DNA of 64,000 nt, taken from the NCBI GenBank assembly GCA_032629725.1, contig JAFEVB010000006.1:620001-684000 (forward strand), in the 5' to 3' direction. Position numbers and translations under genes: made by a program. This DNA comes from Gremmenia infestans. Its lineage: Eukaryota > Ascomycota > Leotiomycetes > Helotiales > Hamatocanthoscyphaceae. Below the pieces are notes generated by a model that saw nothing but the letters and a program-made list of their open reading frames with translations, made no database searches and was not told the DNA's origin. Positions 23,350-34,241 of this stretch are shown in pieces; within the stretch, counting starts at the first letter, position 1, and each line of letters begins with the position of its first letter.

Positions 23350-24933
23350 AAATTGGATATTATAGATGCGCTTAATGCAGTTGCAAATGGCTAATCTGTA
23401 CGGAAAGCATGTCTGGATTAGGGCATCCCACAGGGGACCTTACGGAACCGAATTGAAGGCCACAAACCATATCAAATTGCTGCAGCGCATTTGCAGAGGC
23501 TTTCTATAATCTAAGAAAAGAATTTAACAGGCTGGATTTTAACCTAGGAAGCCCTAGGGCTTAGCCCTACGCATACGCAAATTAAGGACTTCGCCTAGCG
23601 CTTACTAGTGATACGGGGGGACACAATTACACTTGGAAAACGCTGGATATATGGATTCCTTAAACGCAATCCTATTCTTAAGACTAAGAAGCAACTACGG
23701 ATCGATTTAGCACGTGTGAATAGTGCTATAAGTGATATAATTAAGGCATAGTTCCAAAAATTGGAAGTCCCTGAAATCAAGGCTATAAAATCCAAAAATC
23801 GCTGGAATATAGATGAAGCTGGGATTATAGAGAGCTAGGGGATTAATGGCATAGTAGTAGGAAGCAGGAATCGACGTTTTATTTAGCGGAAACAGCTAGG
23901 ATCTAAGGCCTGGACCTCTTTTATTAAGTGTATTAGTGCAGAGGGACTAGCGCTTCCTCCACTAGTTATGTTTAAGGGAAAAACGGTCCAACAGCAATGG
24001 TTTCCGACTAGTCTAGAGTCATATAAGCGCTAGCAGTTTACTGCTACCGAAAACAGGTGGACTTTAGATGCTACGGCCCAAGAATAGCTAGAAAAGGTGT
24101 TTATTCCTGCTACGGCCCCCCTAGACCCCCGGGAGCCACGATTGCTTATATTAGACGGTTATAGGAGCTATGAAACCACTGATTTTATATGGCTTTGCTT
24201 CTAGCATAAGATACACCTCTTATTTCTGCCTCCATATATATCACATATATTGCAACCACTGGATTTATCAATATTCTCCCCCCTAAAGAGCGCCTACTAA
24301 AAGGAGCTTAGTAACTTAAGCCTCCTTACGGATTCTACCCTAATTGGGAAGCGTAACTTCTTACGGTGCTATGCTAGGGCACAGGAGATAAGCCTCACAT
24401 CAAGGAATATTAGGGCGGGATAGCAAGCTACAGGTCTATAGCCCCCTAATATAGCTAAGCCTCTAATAAGCCGTTTATTGCTAGAAAATAGTAATAACGG
24501 TCCGCAAGAGGCTGCAAACGAGATTATTAGGGATGCAGAGGCACTTACAGGTTATGCATTATCCCTAGTTACCTAGGAAACCCCTAAGGCAGCTAAGGAA
24601 GTAAGGTTGCAGGTAGAGACGATTTCCTAATTAGGTAATAGCAATCTTCTAACCCAGCGGCTGCTTTTTAGGAAGGTTCTAAAAGGATTTGATGAAAGGG
24701 ACTATGCACTAGCACAGACAAGGCTTCAGGTTACTCAATTGGAAGCTAGACTAGAGCAGTTAGAGCCGCGGAAAAGACGGAAAGTGAGGACTAGTCCAAA
24801 TTCGAAGTTTGTGGATATTCAGGCTATAAAAGAGGCCCAAATTGGAGCAGGAGACCGGGAAATTAAAGAGGAAGACTCTGATTTATCTATAGAATCTGCT
24901 AGTATAGGCGATTGTATAGAAGTAGAGGAATAA
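23350..24933 (+). pseudogene. Transposase gene of the pogo-type element, many nonsense codons
   Basis: Single frame with the order helix-turn-helix (CENP-B-like) then DDE. Stops occur where the family has Gln or Trp, for example before EALGLSP, before FQKLEV, after GIIES, after NRRFI, after LESYKR, after ATAQE, after WLCF and after NIRAG. TAG from CAG or TGG is exactly what C-to-T change at CpA on either strand gives. Nearby missense changes (LDGYRSYET where LDGHGSHET-like is usual) also fit. The C-terminal 64 residues after an internal ATG at 24739 stay open. Confidence 0.9.
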
Positions 24934-24990
24934 AAAAGTTATTAAGATATAAAGTTATAAGGTAGTAGCTAAGCGAGGTGGGCCAAAGGG

Positions 24991-25020
24991 GGGGGTGGGC
25001 CAAAGGGGGGGGTCCCGACT
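24991..25020 (-). repeat. Right terminal inverted repeat of the pogo-type element
   Basis: Mirror of the left end. A second subterminal copy of GGTGGGCCAAAGGGGGG lies immediately inside it at about 24977-24995, absent from the left end. Confidence 0.95.
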
Positions 25021-25034
25021 TACCCCATGAATAG

Positions 25035-25364
25035 ATGGAGTTCATACTTTGTAATTCTAGAACGTTTATCAGGGTTTTCAAACACTCTAATCAGAGAGAC
25101 ATTGATATTTCTTTTGTAATTTGTATTCTACAGATGAGGTTCCAAATAAAAGATTGACTCTAAAGATGTGACTAGACTTTTCAGTGAATCGCTTTCTGTA
25201 TCTTCAAGTGGTGAATGACCCAAACGCGTAGATGGCTGGTCTGAACAAAGGACGTGGATTCACCGCCTCAAGCTTGAGGAACTGGTGTACCTATAAAATC
25301 CTATCGATGGAACTGAACCTTTCATTTCATCATTGCAACTTCTAGAGAACACTGCGCGCACAGA
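25035..25364. promoter_or_regulatory. Spacer between two tandem 2EXR genes
   Basis: About 330 bp holding the original 3' flank of the 22200 gene and the promoter of the next copy. No elements were identified. Confidence 0.3.
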
Positions 25365-26363
25365 ATGGAAGGTTGGTTCACGAGTACCCCGAGTGTGATG
25401 GAGGCTACTAACCATACTTATAGACATTGCCTCCAAGATCGCGAAGTTCGCAATCCCCAAGAAGTCCCCAGGCTTCCACAGCGCTTCTCCTCGCCGTAAG
25501 CTCCACTTGATATTGCAATTCGCAGCTCGATGACACTGACTGTACTATAACCAGATACCGGTATCCCCAAACCCAAGCCCTTGAAGAATGTCCGACCATC
25601 TACTCCCAAACCCTACTTCAAGCTCTTCCGCAAGCTCCCAGTAAAGCTCCGCAAGATGATCTGGGAGTTCGCCCTTCCAGGTCCCCAAACCATCATAATC
25701 TACGACCAAGAATTCCTCGACTCAGACGACGGTCTCTACAAGCGTCGCGCAGCCGCCAAATATCGCATCCCAGCGCTCTTGCACACCGTGCGCGAGTCCC
25801 GCAGAGTAGCAGAGTCGCACTACCTCCGCGCCTTTGACAGTCTCCTCGACGGCTACCCAGTCTACATCAGGTACGAGACCGACTTGCTGCTGTTCAAGAC
25901 GCCGTGGGCTCTGCTTCACATGGCTGGCTTCTTGAAGCGATGCGATGAGGTGCAGGTGTGGCAGTTCTTCCGGCACGTGCGATATGTGGGCATTGGCAGC
26001 TTGACGTATCTGTTCAACACGGTTCTGCATCTGCTTCGTCGCTTCAGGAGTCTCAATACGCTTATACTGAAGGATGCGGCAGCTAAGACTCAAGAGGAGC
26101 TGGATGGTTTCTATACACCATTGACGACGTTCCGGGGGGCTTGCGAACACGCGGAGGATAAAGAGGGCAAGGTTGTGGAGGCTCGGGCCGGGTTAGTTGG
26201 GAACTTGGAGCATAAGCATGGCGAGATGGAGACAGTGGATGATGCGCTCTTCATAATTATGACGGAGGCGCCGCTGGATGCTATTGCCAAGGATTGGGCG
26301 AAAAACTTTGGGATGGAGATGGATGATAAGGAGTGGAAGGAGTGGCATGACAAGCACCATTGA
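25365..26363 (+). CDS. 2EXR-family protein, three exons with a 7-base first exon
   Basis: The main frame opens right after a stop and has no upstream ATG, so splicing is needed. A consistent model is 25365-25371, 25424-25495 and 25555-26363 (introns 52 and 59 bp, with CTAAC and TATAAC branch-like signals), giving 295 aa beginning M-E-D-I-A-S-K. Block one reads FRKLPVKLRKMIWEFALPGP, with KLR for ExR. Block two is a textbook LLHTVRESRRVAESHYL, followed by PVYIRYETDLLLF. The remaining C-terminal half is typical of the family (VRYVGIGSLTYLF). The first donor (GTTGGT) is weak, so the 5' end is the doubtful part; the family call is firm. It is tandem with the flanking copies. Confidence 0.78.
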
Positions 26364-27227
26364 AGCATTCTCCGAGATTGAGAACATAGATACGCGTGGT
26401 GTATTAAGGTACGCTCTACTGAATTTGAGGATACCTAAGTAGGTAGTTGATTCTTCTTTGATTTTTCCTGAGTAGAGAAGCTTCTTAGTCGGAATATGTT
26501 CTACTTGACCGAAAGGTATCACCTAGCAGTAGATGATAAGCAATTTGAACTACTAAAGATCAGATCTCCTCCTGACTGCGAATTTTGAAGCCGTACTTCT
26601 TATTCCCCTGAATTCAACATCACGCTATCAAACCCACATCACTTAGCTTCATCTTTCCGAACTCCCTAGCAACATCGAAGGGAAGAGTATAGAACCTGAA
26701 GGACTATCTTTAGTCGAAATCAGACGCAACGACTGCTAACTTCAAGTTTCCTTTGGCCCATGAACCCATGAACTCGCTACAGCCCCTTAACCGAACGAAG
26801 CACGTGACAAGACTTATTTGCACTGTACAGTCGTTGACCTTCAATCTTGAAATTTCTTGCTGTTAGTGTGAAGACTTTGGATTTGAAATTTTAGGGAAAT
26901 GGTTGTATTCGTAGATGATTTATAAAAGCGGCGCTGAACAAATTGCCCAAAAAAACAACTTTCGATTCACCACGCCAATGCGGCGAAACATCCACGTGAA
27001 CCAGAACGCGACTTCAAAGACCTGTCAATATTGACCTACATTTCGGCAGCTAGATATCTTTGATCTTCGTCGTTCCACAGGTAAAAGCACCTTCATCTTC
27101 CACGCGGTCTGTACTGATTATCTACAGTCTTGGATCTGCTCACGCAGCAGGCTGCTCGCGACGTCTCAACATCTACCAAAGTACGAACCCCGCAGTCAAA
27201 CGAGATCCCGCAATATCCAGTCGCAGA
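26364..27227. promoter_or_regulatory. Spacer upstream of a 2EXR gene
   Basis: About 0.86 kb with two CACGTG cores (about 26803 and 26992) and AT-rich sequence. An open frame extends upstream of the next ATG from 27060 but starts at TTG and has no family match; it is probably leader. Confidence 0.3.
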
Positions 27228-27980
27228 ATGCATCGTCCTCAGAACTTTGATGCGCCGTGGATCGACTTTTTTGAGAATCCTTGTCCATACTACATCAAGC
27301 AATACAAGTCCTTTCCGAAATTCCCTGAACTCCCCCGAGAGTTGCAACTCATGATCTGGAAGGCCTTTGAACCGGACGCTCAAATATTCCATGTCTCCCT
27401 GAGCCCTACAGGAAGTTGGTTTAACTATAGCAACAACATTATTCCTTCTACCCTTCACACTTGCCGTGATTCGCGACGGGAGGGTCTGAAACATTACACC
27501 CTCCCCTTCGGTAGTGCTCGATCCGCCATCCCTGTGTATTTCAACTTGGAGGTTGATATTCTGGAACTTGACTGTGACGATTCCAGCAAATTCCTTGAGA
27601 GTATTTTCACCATGGGTATCTCTCTGGAACAGCTTACACGGATTAAATACCTCGCGGTGTCTCTTACCTACTCACTGAGTGACAACCTCGACTTCCTCAC
27701 TCTACTCTGTATGTACTTCAGTGGACTCCAGCATCTCTACGTCAAATACTGTGGAAGTGGTTGGGAACATCTCTCGACTGGGCGCCTCCTCCCTCGAACT
27801 TATGCGCCTGAGGAGTTGCGAAATGTCTGGTCGCCAATGGAAAGTCATATGAAGAGTGAGGCAACTTACCGTTACGACAAGGGAATGGAACCGACGAACT
27901 GGAAAGCGCCTTTGCTTACAATTGGGCATAAGGATCAATGGGAGAAAGTGAGATGTTTCGAGAAGAGTGAGATGTCATGA
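27228..27980 (+). CDS. 2EXR-family protein
   Basis: Single-exon 250-aa protein from the first ATG of the frame. Block one is FPKFPELPRELQLMIWKAFE (ELQ instead of ExR), followed by the usual strand AQIFHVSLSP. Block two is STLHTCRDSRREGLKHYTLP (DSR), then IPVYFNLEVDILELDCD. The C-terminal half, ITRIKYLAVSLTYSL and LQHLYVKYCG, keeps the family pattern in which a predicted strand-helix region scores distance to neighbours. No signal peptide or membrane segment. Function unknown; cytosolic or nuclear by default. It is tandem, same strand, with the 25365 copy and followed by a decayed copy. Confidence 0.82.
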   Translation: MHRPQNFDAPWIDFFENPCPYYIKQYKSFPKFPELPRELQLMIWKAFEPDAQIFHVSLSPTGSWFNYSNNIIPSTLHTCRDSRREGLKHYTLPFGSARSAIPVYFNLEVDILELDCDDSSKFLESIFTMGISLEQLTRIKYLAVSLTYSLSDNLDFLTLLCMYFSGLQHLYVKYCGSGWEHLSTGRLLPRTYAPEELRNVWSPMESHMKSEATYRYDKGMEPTNWKAPLLTIGHKDQWEKVRCFEKSEMS

Positions 27981-28570
27981 GAAAGGTTCTGAAGTTGAAG
28001 TCCCGTTCAGTGAAAATATGAGATCAGGCTGCTATGTTGTTCTAGGGCTTAGTACCAAAGGCTGTTATGCTACATGTACTGCAGATGATAATAAGGCAAT
28101 CCGCCCTGTCGAAGTTGATCCCTCTTGACCCATCGCACGTGATCAGCACTAAATGCGTTCCTTCACTTCTTAATTCCTATAGTGTTTCATGAACTTATCC
28201 GCAGGAAGTCTAATACTCCTAATGCTAGATAGACAAAAATGGCCCTGCTATGATCAACATTTTTAATATCCCACGCTGCCTGGCAAGTTATAAATTGGTG
28301 CGGCTTTGATATTTACCGCAAGGATTTGTCAAGTAGCAGAGGCTTATCGTAGAGACGGACGTAAGATACTATAGGAGTTTGTAAAATGACTGGAAGATCG
28401 CTGGTTTTCGCCACCGATTAATGGTGGCTTGAGAACAGATGGCGAACAAAAAAGTATCCAGCACGAAAAACATACCAAGAAACAACTCCTCAACGAGCTA
28501 AGCCTATACGATACTTAAATACTCTCTATTTCTCCGGCATCAAAGATGCCTTGAAAGGAACCTACGAGTT
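27981..28570. other. Spacer between an intact and a decayed 2EXR copy
   Basis: About 0.6 kb. It contains CACGTGATC at 28136-28144. No coding signal was seen. Confidence 0.3.
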
Positions 28571-29418
28571 TTCAAGACTATCCTAATAAACAATAATTGC
28601 CATACATACAATTGAGCTTCTCTGCCAGCCACGAAACCTCTGCTCGCCTTCCGAGAATGGGAAACATCGCCAGCTCTTCGGGAAAAAGGAAACTGACACC
28701 CCTTTTCCTCCCGAATTCAAGCTGTTCTCAGAGCTCAATAGAGAACGTCGTCTGAAGATCTGGAAACCCACACTCCCAGGACCTCGCATCTTGAAAATCG
28801 GCAAGTCGAAGCACACCTACTACGATCTTCAAATGAGCTGGAAGGTCTAAGCCTCTTGCGCGTCTGCCAGATTCTCGAAGCGTAGTCGAGGAAGCTTTCC
28901 GTGGCCATATCCCGCGTCCGAGCCAGGATTCATTTGACGGTCCCAATTTGCGACATCCGCTATATATCAACCCTGCGCAGGACCTGCTGTATTTCAATGA
29001 AGAGCCAGGCTTCTGGAAAGAGTCTGGTGCGTCCATGGCCCGAAGCAGCCTCCCGGACCTCGTGAGGTTTGTGAGAGAGCTACGTACGATGAGTAAGAAG
29101 GAGTCAAGCATCGAACGAATCGCGTTCCATTCCAATATCGCTGGTCAAATTCAAAACCATCTAAATCCATTCAAAATCAACGTGAATAGAGTCAACACCC
29201 ACTCTGAGTTGGGCCCGACCGCACAGATTGATGCTACTTATCGGTCGGCCGTCTGTTTCGCCAGGCTTAGGGAACGTAAGATTGTTATTGTGGAATTTCA
29301 TCCCGAATACACAAGGGGTTGTGACTATTTGATAAAAACGCTGAATACGGAAGCACAGAGGATGATTCTTCACGACCCTCCTAATTCTAAGTTGATGGGC
29401 CGAGAGGAGTTTGCGTAG
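28571..29418 (+). pseudogene. 2EXR-family pseudogene with two single-base frameshifts
   Basis: Family blocks are spread over all three plus frames in the right order. Frame one gives FKLFSELNRERRLKIW and LPGPRILKIG up to TAA at 28848. Frame two gives ELEGLSLLRVCQ up to about 28870. Frame three resumes with SRSVVEEAF, then PLYINPAQDLLYFNEEPGF and an open tail to 29418. Each switch is explained by one net missing base, near 28825-28835 and at about 28870. No short GT-AG intron rejoins the blocks. No ATG is seen in the first frame. The remaining tail is open for 157 codons, so the loss is probably recent. Sequencing error in two places close together is less likely but not excluded. Confidence 0.65.
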
Positions 29419-30394
29419 AGTAGGTGTGGGTGAGTACCTATTAAACAGCGGAGGACAATTTAGGAACGCTTGGCCAGAAACCAATACTTCATCCTTGGTC
29501 CTGCGTTTCTTGCTTGGGATAGAAATGCTACTTTGAGAGTTTTAGGCAGCTTCTTGAATAGCTGTATTAAATTGCGAGGCATAATAACGTTAAGCCTAGC
29601 AGCTTTCTGCATAATGCAAAGGATTTCTCTTATACTAAAATGCGACTTGAATTTAACGAGGCGATCAGGTCCTGGCTATTATCTTTAGCGTACCTCTTAC
29701 GTTTTATTCTTGAGTCACGCAGACACCTAAGAGGGTGTACTTAGTATGTGTTTAGATTAAGACGGTTTCATTAGCTTGCCTCAAGAAATGAAAAGAAAGG
29801 AGAAGAAATATCAGATGTGCGTGTTTGAGATCTGTTAACATGCTGACTCCGAATCCGAGCCTCGTGTCAAAGACACAAGATGGCCATGTATCATTATGAG
29901 TACTACTCACGCCATCGGTGTTCAGCTCTTGAGTCTTTATGAATTTGCACCGAGGGAAGGTCTGAAAGGATGGAGAGAATAGGTAGTTATGTAATTTAGT
30001 ATTTCTCTTATCAATATCGCATCGCCCATGATAATAGACATCTCTATAAAGAAAAACCCTTGCGCGGCAAGGCTTGCAGTAGGATATTAAAAACGACAAT
30101 AATGTACAATGTGTCAAGTGGCGTGGAACATTAGAAGTCGATAAGAATAAGTGCCGCTTCTTATATTCAACAAACCCAAGGGTTTGTAAGCGGTGGTCCC
30201 TTTCTGGGAAGGCCGTGAATACTATATGATTTAATGCTGATAGCCTGCCACCCCTAAGCCTTCATAAAGTGCAATAACATTCGTACTAGATACATCAGTG
30301 GCCTTTGCGGACCTAGAAAGTGATTTCATGCCAGGTAATTACAGCCAATGGTATCGCCAAAATGAATGCAAGCCTTAATAAGAGTGGTATTGGA
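29419..30394. other. Intergenic region at the right end of the 2EXR array
   Basis: About 1 kb, AT-rich. No coding, repeat or RNA signal was recognised. Confidence 0.35.
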
Positions 30395-31000
30395 TTACTT
30401 TTGATACAGTTCAACCATGATAGCAACACAAAACATGGTGAAAGCTGATCCAAGCCAGCACAAAGCAATTTGTTCGCTTCTCTCAATATGAAAGTCTAGA
30501 CCCCTACCATAAGAATGAAGTTTGATGTAGGAGTTCACCCGAGTAAGACAGGACGAGGTGGACTTTAGGTTGAGAGGGATCTTAGACGCCGCTGCTGTGT
30601 ACAAGTTCAACGAAACTGTAGCTTTTATAAAATTGGCAGAAGAACGCAGCAGAGCGGAGCGAGCTAAGATGAGATCAAACTGTCATATATTAATTTGGTG
30701 TTTCAAGTGTAGGCAAGAAAATACTGTGACCGAAAAGGGGGCACAAACCTTGACATAGCGCATAGTCAGTGTATCAGCAAATGCTATCATGTGACCTAGA
30801 TTTAGGGCAAGGTTGTCCCACAAGGACGGTTTCAATTGCTGTGCGGTTGGGGCGATTATGGCAGCGGTTTTGGCCGTTGCGGGTTTGTCGCAAACGGTCC
30901 TGCCTTTACACTGCGCTGGGACTGCGAAACCAATCTTTGCAGAATTAGAAATGCCTTTGAAGGCAAGCTCAGACCACCGACCTCTGAATGGGTGCGGCAT
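30395..31000 (-). CDS. Hypothetical small protein with one C-terminal membrane segment (uncertain)
   Basis: I do not recognise this gene. A minus-strand ATG at 31000 opens a frame (MPHPFRGRWSELAF, then VCDKPATAKTAAI and NLALNLGHMIAFADTLTMRY). It can be joined across a GTTTGT donor near 30745 and a GACAG acceptor near 30679 to a second frame ending at 30395 (SLNLYTAAASKIPLNL, IALCWLGSAFTMFCVAIMVE). The last stretch is a plausible transmembrane helix near the C-terminus. Composition is protein-like, but splice sites are weak and no family was identified. An upstream exon is possible because the frame is also open to an AG at about 31013. It could equally be noncoding. Confidence 0.3.
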
Positions 31001-31156
31001 TATGGCAAGTTGCTAGAAAATCGCCTCTTGATGTTGTGTGCGGTGTGGCGAATCTGGATATGTTCTAGCAGACGATGTCTTATAATCGGCACGAAAGTCT
31101 ACCTTTTCCCTTCCATCCCGAAGAAATATGGATGAACTCATCATTCATTAAAGGCT

Positions 31157-33708
31157 TTAAACCCCAAACTCGCCACCTAGATCGGGATCCTCGCCCCGTA
31201 GAAATTCCATCCAAGCATCATCCTGCATCACAACATCTGCTTCCAAAGCCGGGACATTGGGCCACATCATACTGTATACGTTATTCATTTGCGTTTGTGG
31301 GCTCTCATTGATAGGACTCAAGCCTCCAACAGGCTCTGGGCCACTTCCTACATCTGATCTTTCACCAGTGTTTTCATCGTCTTGTAGAAACCGTCCGCAT
31401 AATTTTAGAATGACCTGGTGGCACCGGGGAGATGATGAGTTTACAGGCGCGAGAGAAGAGATGGTGGATAAGGTGGCAATGATTTGCGAACGCCATTCGG
31501 AGGCTTGCGGTGAGATGGGCGAGTTGCGGAGGCAGATGCAGGGGATCAAGGCTGCTTGGAAGAGGAAATATCTTGTATAGTTAGCCCAATAGTACCCTGG
31601 TTGCAGGCGAGACTTACAAGGCATACCAAGCCGCCAATTTTGTGTGCTCATTCGCAGCCCAGTAGTCTCGAATACCAGCGATTGTGTTGCGAGCTTCATC
31701 TAAGCATCGTTCATAAGCCTGGTGACTTTCCATAGACTCATCTGAGCGGCCATTGCGAGCATATAATGCTTTCCTGATGACAAATGGTCGGTATATGATG
31801 ATTCGGAGGTTGCGATATCTCCACATCATTACTGCGTGGGCGAAATTATACTTTGGAGGGACAGAAACTTGGGGAGCAAAATAGGGGGAGATGTTCGCCA
31901 ACCACTCGCCCATGTAAGTATCGTCGAGGTGGAGAAGCTCCTTGGCGGTCGGAAATGGTTTAGAAATAACACGAGCGTAGATGCGGTTAGTTGCCATGTG
32001 GAAAGAAGCTTGAGAGCGAACAGCAGTATAGGGAGTAACTTCATTGGTTTGTGGTGGGTATGTTTGAGACGCAGCTGTGAGCTCCTACATCAAACATTAG
32101 TTGGGAGAGCGTGTTAAGAGAGGGATGTGTATTGTACCCGATCGTTAACATTCATGGGAAATGCAACCTCAATTCCATCGCCAGGCCATGACAATGGCCT
32201 GCTAAAGGTGATTGTAGCTCCAATATCAAAGACACATAGGGTCCACCAAACTCTTCGTCGAATCTCCATTTTTAGAGGAGAGATATTCCAGCCTTGGAAC
32301 TCCTTGTGGAGCCCTAAGCCCATGGCCATACGAACAGCTAGGCCAGTGTAGTTATACCCACTGTTGGGCTTATTTCGCTTCTGTTGATAATTGGAAACCA
32401 AGGTTAATGCCTGGACTAAGGTCAAGTTCCCTGTTTCCAGCAAGTTGATGGATAGCATGGACTTTGCTTGAGCGAAGAGTGGTAGGTCATTGCTTTCAAG
32501 AGTCGTTGAAGTCGTATAAATACCAATTGCAGCAATAACATAGGCAAGAATCAGCCAACAGTCTCCATTAGGTCTGGTAATTACTTCTGAGTATTGAGCT
32601 CTGAAAGTTGGCTCATGGACGATTGGGTAGCTCAGATGATACAGTCTGAAGTAGGCATCTATCATAGAATCAAGAATGTGCCTATTTGGGTTCGGTTGGG
32701 CATAAAAATTTGAGGGAATAGTGGCAGATCCAATAGAGGGTTTTTCGGTACGAGCTCTTGATATGGTTGACTTCCTGCGACTAGTGGGAGGTGGTGGATC
32801 AATGATTCGTAGTAGAGCTGCACCAGAAGCAACCCCCAAGTAACCTCCTTCTTTCTCGTCGACCGTCAAGGAAGCCATACCATCAATGACAGTTTCTTCT
32901 ACATCGCCATCCTCACTTGACTTGGAGGCCCATGATGCGATATCTGGATCTTCCATACCCGAAACATGCTGCTCATCCCACTCGAAGTCATCCATAGGTG
33001 GAACCTCCAGAGGATTTGAGGGATGGTGTGCTTCATCATGAGCGATCATGACATCTGTTTGATACCCCCCCACGTTCAGCGACCCCGGACTCTGTCCCAA
33101 ATCCAAAAAGTCAAGGTTGGGAGAGAGGTTCTGTGGTATCACGTGGTTTGTGCCTGGAATGAAAGCAGCGATTTTATCTTGATTCGAATTTTCAAGAATA
33201 GGGGTTGATGTAGGTAGTGGTTGATCGAGAAACGAGAAGTCAAAGTCATTTTGGCCCCCCACATGGTGCGGGGCGGGCTTGGAATCTGGAGTCGCTGGCT
33301 GCAACCGGGTTGGCCGTGCTGAAGGGACGATACGAGCTTGTCGAAGCAGAGCCTCTGCTCTTTCCAGTCTTTCTTCGACCTCGGTGAGATGCCTATATTC
33401 GAATTAGCCTTCTGCCGTGTGACCTAAACAAGTCATACATACTTCCTCGTTAGTGGGGTTTTGCTATGCTTCTCGTACAAGCAATGTCTATTATACTTGA
33501 TGCACAATCCACATGTAGGGATGCCCCGATTGCACTTTGCTTTCCGCCTGCGGCACTCTTTGCAGGCTTGGTCAGCAGTGCCTAGGGGTAGATCCCAAGC
33601 GTCCTCGGGCAGGGATTCTGAGGATGGCGGTATATTCCCATTCCCATTCCCATTCTCGGTGGGCTTGCGTTGAGCTGTTGTCTCAGGACCATCTTGACTA
33701 TTTGGCAT
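31157..33708 (-). CDS. Gal4-type Zn(II)2Cys6 transcription factor
   Basis: Nuclear regulator of fungal type. Exons 33443-33708, 32138-33392, 31618-32084 and 31157-31571 keep frame throughout and give 800 aa. The binuclear zinc cluster uses Cys49, 52, 59, 66, 69 and 76 (C-X2-C-X6-C-X6-C-X2-C-X6-C). It is followed by SKTPLTRKHLTEVEERLER, the linker and coiled-coil start seen in Gal4-like proteins, which bind CGG-N-CCG sites as dimers. The middle-homology domain is present: LYHLSYPIVHEPTFRAQY, ALTLVSNYQQKRNKPNSGYN, GLGLHKEFQGW and EIRRRVWWTLCVFDIGA. The C-terminus is acidic. It is closest to the Gal4/Lac9/Acu-15-like subgroup and unlike XlnR. Its place at one end of a sugar gene group suggests it is a local regulator, which is inference. 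Confidence 0.9.
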
Positions 33709-34241
33709 AGTCTCGACGGTACATTGGAGGTTGGGGTTCTAGTCGTGTCCTGGCTGTTGGGCTGTGAAGGCTGATGAAAGAGTGTAAGTGTGAAATTGAT
33801 TGACAGGTCACATGTCGGCATTGCAGTTGACACAAAAAGATGGAGACAGAACCGACCTTACCTGGTTGGGACTTGTGGGGTATTCTGCCAAGCGGTGAAG
33901 CTTTTGCGTGTATCACTCCCTCACTTGATCCTTTTAGGATTGTAATACTTCGTAATATATATTATTCTTTCACTTTTTATAGTTCTAATCAAAACAATAC
34001 ATATATATATAGATTAATCTTACACTTTACTAATTCCATAAATACAGATTCTCCGTGTCAAGTGAAATTTTTAAAAAATCTTTCCCTGATCAACAGATGG
34101 ACGGAAAGAAAAAAATCGGCTGCATGGTCCGATAACGCTAAGATTGTGTGACTTATGTTATTCCTCTGACTCCAATCTTCCTCTCTTCTCTATTCCCTCA
34201 CAGTCACTTCTTAATATACCATACCGTCGCTTTTAATTGTA
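33709..34241. promoter_or_regulatory. Divergent promoter region, regulator / ARG8
   Basis: 533 bp between two start codons. It has an AT-rich core near 33950-34020 and an inverted ATCGG-N9-CCGAT at 34115-34133, about 110 bp before the ARG8 start. Confidence 0.4.
34115..34133. promoter_or_regulatory. ATCGG-N9-CCGAT inverted repeat (possible zinc-cluster site)
   Basis: CGG half-sites facing inward with 9 bp spacing, symmetric for five bases each side. This is the general form bound by Zn2Cys6 dimers. Factor unknown; a single site can arise by chance. Confidence 0.3.

Larger units (their letters stand above)
23201..25020 (+). mobile_element. pogo/Fot1-type (Tc1-mariner) DNA transposon, RIP-inactivated
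   Basis: The ends are 30 bp perfect terminal inverted repeats beginning AGTCGGGACC and containing TTTGGCCCACC. They are flanked by TA at 23199-23200 and 25021-25022, the target duplication expected for Tc1/mariner elements. The right end has the subterminal CCCTTTGGCCCACC unit twice. Between the ends one plus-strand frame encodes a pogo-type transposase: an N-terminal DNA-binding part (GTLRNRIEGHKPYQIAA, ALGLSPTHTQIKDFA), then a DDE domain with RWNIDEAGI, SAEGLALPPLV, LLILDG and FLPPYISHILQPLDL, then a charged tail (24739-24933). The frame is not shifted over about 1.5 kb but holds about 15 TAG/TAA codons, so it makes no transposase. The element could only move in trans. Confidence 0.93.

Noticed and set aside
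27060..27227. N-terminal extension of the 27228 2EXR protein
   Set aside because: Opens at TTG, has no conserved sequence, and the ATG at 27228 lies in a normal position before block one.
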